26,731 bases of DNA from Sphingobacteriia bacterium. Its GTDB lineage: Bacteria > Bacteroidota > Bacteroidia > NS11-12g > UBA955. Both the position numbers and the translations under genes were made by a program. The DNA is taken from the NCBI GenBank assembly GCA_021151535.1, contig JAGKXC010000037.1, positions 1-26,731 of the forward strand, given 5' to 3'. This document shows positions 23,910 through 26,731 of this stretch, in pieces (the stretch's first letter is position 1; the number at the start of each line of letters is the position of its first letter). The notes under the pieces were generated by a model. That model was not told where the DNA came from and made no database searches. It saw only the letters and a list, made by a program, of their open reading frames with translations.

Positions 23910-24713
23910 ATGATGAGCGTGGAAACCCCTAAAATATGGGTTTGTTTACAGTCTTGGGCACCTTTACGAGCCGAGGCAAGTTCGCGTTCTGAGATGGTTT
24001 CTTCCTTGTTGTTTGGCGAGCGTTGTGAGCTTTTGAATCAAGAAGGGGAATGGCTGCATGTTCGCTGTATGCATGATTTGTATGTTGGTTGGATTCCTAA
24101 TTTGTATTTACAACCTTTAACTGCGGAGTGGCAGAAAATGCAATGGAGCGTGGTGCACGATCATGTTTCGGTGTTACTAGCAGAGTATGATTACATCGAT
24201 TTATCGCCCGGTTCTTGGGTTCCGAATTTGGATGTTGTGCACTTGAATGGCAAAGAATATCGATATACCCGCAGATGGAGTATGGCTGAGATGCCTTTGA
24301 AAAAATATGGCGTTTCGCCTCGTTTGTCGCCATTGCAATCACGGGTAATTCAATCTGCTGTATTGTTACTAAATGCCCCCTATTTGTGGGGTGGCAGAAG
24401 CCAGTGGGGCATAGATTGTAGCGGTTTGGTTCAAATTGTTGGGGCGATGGTGGGTGTGAAAATGCCTAGAGATGCATACCAGCAAGCACAAGTGGGTCAG
24501 CGGAAAATGTACCATCAATTGGCAGCAGGAGATTTGGCCTACTTCTCAAATGCCGATGGGAAAGTGGTACATGTGGGAATAGTAATTGAAAATCATCAAA
24601 TTATTCATGCCTATGGTAGGGTGAGGATTGATCATTTATCGCCCAATGGAATCGTAAATACGGAAACACAGGAAATCACTCACAAATTGTGTGATATCCG
24701 TAGCTGGTATTAA
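23910..24713 (+). CDS. NlpC/P60-family cysteine peptidase with SH3-like domain
   Basis: This is a 267-residue peptidase likely to cleave gamma-D-glutamyl-diamino acid bonds of cell-wall peptides. An N-terminal bacterial SH3-like region (about 8-70; PLRAEASSRSEMVS, GWIPNLYL) and a second strand-rich region precede the catalytic domain (about 145-260). The triad is C170 in the IDCSG motif, H221 in VHVGIV and H233 in IIHAYG. No signal peptide is visible, so it is probably cytoplasmic, as with dipeptidyl-peptidase VI enzymes that recycle murein peptides. An ATG pair at 23910/23913 leaves the start uncertain by one codon. The following small gene begins 19 bases after its stop. Confidence 0.88.
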   Translation: MMSVETPKIWVCLQSWAPLRAEASSRSEMVSSLLFGERCELLNQEGEWLHVRCMHDLYVGWIPNLYLQPLTAEWQKMQWSVVHDHVSVLLAEYDYIDLSPGSWVPNLDVVHLNGKEYRYTRRWSMAEMPLKKYGVSPRLSPLQSRVIQSAVLLLNAPYLWGGRSQWGIDCSGLVQIVGAMVGVKMPRDAYQQAQVGQRKMYHQLAAGDLAYFSNADGKVVHVGIVIENHQIIHAYGRVRIDHLSPNGIVNTETQEITHKLCDIRSWY

Positions 24714-24718
24714 GGAGG
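24712..24718 (+). promoter_or_regulatory. Shine-Dalgarno-like AAGGAGG before the small unknown gene
   Basis: AAGGAGG overlaps the stop codon of the peptidase gene and lies 14 bases before the ATG at 24733. The spacing is longer than ideal, but the sequence is a full Shine-Dalgarno match and suggests translational linkage of the two genes. Confidence 0.35.
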
Positions 24719-24732
24719 CTTTTTATTGATTT

Positions 24733-25176
24733 ATGAAATTACAAGAGTATATAAACGAGTTTAAAGGGGAGTATCATGCTCAAAATGGTGTTCTAATTGG
24801 ATTGTCGGAATCACAATCTCAAGCCTATGTAGACATCACTGTACAATCTGCCATGCAATACATGCAATCATTGATGATGACAGGTAAGTTGAAAGAAGTT
24901 CAAGCCTTAATGACAGCAGCGCCTGAGACCTTGATGAGCTCTGAATATTACCAAGAGTTAATTGCTGCCTGCGTAAAAGGATATTATGGCTTGGATTGGG
25001 ACGATGAGCGCAAGAAAGCTTTGGCTGTGAATATCTTGGGTTTTGTTATTGGAGGATTAAAAACAAAATTTGAACAAGGTGGATACCAACCCAACGCACA
25101 AGGCGTGATGGCATTCCTGGGATTAGACCAAGGATTGTTAGGGAAAATGGGCTCCTTGTTTGGAAAATGGTTTTAA
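24733..25176 (+). CDS. Small conserved-looking unknown protein
   Basis: I do not recognise this 147-residue protein. It has no signal peptide and is mostly helical by composition. MKLQEYINEFKGEYHAQNGV begins it, followed by an amphipathic stretch with many Gln and Met (SAMQYMQSLMMTGKLKEVQ). The second half is hydrophobic and glycine-rich (VNILGFVIGGLK, FLGLDQGLLGKMGSLFGKWF), which could contact a membrane or a partner. Codon use resembles neighbours and it follows the peptidase gene closely, so it is probably real and co-transcribed. Confidence 0.7.
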   Translation: MKLQEYINEFKGEYHAQNGVLIGLSESQSQAYVDITVQSAMQYMQSLMMTGKLKEVQALMTAAPETLMSSEYYQELIAACVKGYYGLDWDDERKKALAVNILGFVIGGLKTKFEQGGYQPNAQGVMAFLGLDQGLLGKMGSLFGKWF

Positions 25177-25229
25177 TAAAATCTTTGTGTAAATCGCAAC
25201 CAGCAAAAACGAATTTGCGTTTTTTGCCA

Positions 25230-26731
25230 ATGTTGCAACGAATTTTCTTATCAACGTTGCTGTTTGTGTTGGGGTTGTTTTTTGCCCCGATTCAAGCGCA
25301 ATCTGTTTTTGTAAAACCCAAAGCAGCCGTTTCAGGCTATACTTTGGCTGTGGAAATTAAAAATGCCATGGATTTAAAATTCATGGAGCAAAATTTAACG
25401 GCCTTTTCTCAGGTACAGCGCTTGCGTGTAGATGCCGATATCGATATCGGTGAAGTTTGCGAGGTAATTGGTAAACTGGATCAGTTGGAGGAAGTAATTC
25501 TTCAAAAATATTTGGGGGTTTTGGGCGATGACGACCTTGTGAAATTGGAATGGTTGCAAAATTTAATGCTCTATATCCCTGATGGTAAAGAGAATGCACA
25601 ATTGCTCAACGCCAATTGGAATTTGATGCAAGGTGTTACTTTAGTTTTTCAAACCATCCCCGATGATTATCATTTTTTAAGTGCCTGGAAATTGTGCAAA
25701 CGGTTTAATTTGGTTGGACCCTATGATTTGAATACTTGTAAAACAGCCATCGCCGAAATACAAAAAAATATGCCTCAATTACAGGAATTTGGAATTTCCT
25801 TGGATCGGGTGAATCATTTAACGGTGGATGTGAAAAAGATGGGACAGTTGAAACGCTTGAATATTATTGATAATATTAGCTGGGCCGCGGATAACAATGT
25901 TTGGGATTACGGCGATGTTACGCTAAAATTAGGTTTCAATGACCCTGTAACCAAGAAATTTCGGGCCGTTGATTTGCATTATTTGTCTGCAAATCCTGAA
26001 CTTATGGCTTCTGAAAAGGAATACTTGCAAAAGATGTTTCCGGATGTGGCTGCTCCTAAAGAGGAAGCACTTTGGATGGATATTGAAGAAGAAAAGAAGT
26101 TTGATTTTGCTCAAAGAATTGCCTTGAAGCCTATTACTTCGCGTTCAGGTTTTCCTAAACCCATTACCAAGCCTTTGTTGCCACAGTATCAAGATGGTTG
26201 GTACGAATTTTCTGCTTCTACTTCTATCGATCAGATGTTTAGCGTAGAAGGGAAAGCCGTGATTTTAATGCCTCATGATGCATTGTTAACAAGCAAGGGC
26301 AAGCTCTTTTCGGGTAGCTACACTTTTCGTGTGAAATGGATGGATAATACTTTGAGACAAATTGCATACGGGGTGCCATTAACTCGCGATAGCTTGGGTA
26401 AAAAATTCCCGATGAATGCCACACTGGTGGCCGATCTACAGTGTTTTTCTGGAAAAGAGGAATTGAAACTCAATCCCAATGCAAAAATTGAATTGCGATT
26501 TGTGGGCGATCCCTTGCCTTTGGCTAGGATGTATGCTTATGATACTGCAAAAGGCGGGAAGTGGGAGAATTATTACGAGTACGATTACAAATTCGATGAC
26601 GATAAAATGATGCGCATCGATTTTACGGAATTTTACATGGGTTTGAAAACCGGTACCATGGCCCAAACATTGGATTTGGTGGAAATGGAAGATCGGATCA
26701 CCATGCAAGGATTTAATTATTTATTGGCGCC
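25230..26731 (+). CDS. Exported protein of unknown function, truncated by window edge
   Basis: The frame stays open from an ATG at 25230 to the last base, giving 500 codons of an unfinished gene. A signal peptide (MLQRIFLSTLLFVLGLFFAP, likely cleaved after IQA) indicates export. Residues about 55-165 have spaced leucines and short strand-helix units (VQRLRVDADIDIGEVCEVIG, LEWLQNLMLYIP) that loosely resemble irregular leucine-rich repeats. Around 335-365 the segment VEGKAVILMPHDALLTSKGK resembles a beta-sandwich element common in Bacteroidota surface proteins (AxLPAxAhVxxxG form). Neither match is firm. An in-frame TTG at 25185 is an alternative start, but the ATG gives the better signal peptide. 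The gene starts 54 bases after the small unknown gene. Confidence 0.75.
   Translation, partial: MLQRIFLSTLLFVLGLFFAPIQAQSVFVKPKAAVSGYTLAVEIKNAMDLKFMEQNLTAFSQVQRLRVDADIDIGEVCEVIGKLDQLEEVILQKYLGVLGDDDLVKLEWLQNLMLYIPDGKENAQLLNANWNLMQGVTLVFQTIPDDYHFLSAWKLCKRFNLVGPYDLNTCKTAIAEIQKNMPQLQEFGISLDRVNHLTVDVKKMGQLKRLNIIDNISWAADNNVWDYGDVTLKLGFNDPVTKKFRAVDLHYLSANPELMASEKEYLQKMFPDVAAPKEEALWMDIEEEKKFDFAQRIALKPITSRSGFPKPITKPLLPQYQDGWYEFSASTSIDQMFSVEGKAVILMPHDALLTSKGKLFSGSYTFRVKWMDNTLRQIAYGVPLTRDSLGKKFPMNATLVADLQCFSGKEELKLNPNAKIELRFVGDPLPLARMYAYDTAKGGKWENYYEYDYKFDDDKMMRIDFTEFYMGLKTGTMAQTLDLVEMEDRITMQGFNYLLA

Overview
The window is a gene-dense stretch of about 26.7 kb, roughly 40% GC, from a chromosome of the phylum Bacteroidota. 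The evidence is a secreted protein with a type B sorting domain of the type IX secretion system (T9SS), a DUF5723-type outer-membrane protein, promoters of the TAnnTTTG (-7) type, and near-absence of Shine-Dalgarno sites. No rRNA, tRNA, CRISPR array, insertion sequence or prophage was recognised. No gene-free gap exceeds about 240 bases.

Layout. The left edge (1-2102, +) holds the end of the repair helicase gene mfd and a NAPE-PLD-like metallo-beta-lactamase-fold hydrolase. Two envelope genes follow on the minus strand (2079-6216): a large lipoprotein, then a DUF5723-like barrel with a calcium-binding TSP3 repeat and a Pro/Ala-rich tail. A Crp/Fnr regulator diverges from them (6313-6954). A second minus-strand block (7001-12481) carries a PKD-domain T9SS substrate, a repeat-rich fibre protein with an endosialidase-type chaperone domain, and a zinc-ribbon methyltransferase. 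Next come a small lipoprotein, guaB and an endonuclease/exonuclease/phosphatase-family lipoprotein on the plus strand. An AAA ATPase of the DUF4143 type, pyrG, a cyclophilin-FKBP fusion and a MmcQ/YjbR protein lie on the minus strand. The right part (21032-26731) has a YwqK/MORN-repeat protein, a uridine-kinase-like P-loop kinase, a YfcE-like phosphoesterase (minus), a dicluster ferredoxin, an NlpC/P60 peptidase, a small unknown protein and a truncated secreted unknown.

How the genes relate. Two housekeeping nucleotide genes, guaB (GMP branch) and pyrG (CTP), lie near each other but on opposite strands. The two minus-strand envelope blocks look like co-expressed surface genes. The others are mostly single-gene units, several with a promoter so close to the start codon that the mRNA would be almost leaderless.

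Most unusual signals. (1) Three to four 20-22 bp palindromes, spaced 32-33 bp centre to centre, fill the space between pyrG and the start of the AAA ATPase and overlap that gene's promoter. (2) The hexamer GGCGAT/ATCGCC occurs about 60 times, many times more often than base composition predicts, on both strands and in coding and non-coding DNA. (3) The guaB leader is bounded by a perfect 10-bp inverted repeat whose second arm touches the start codon.
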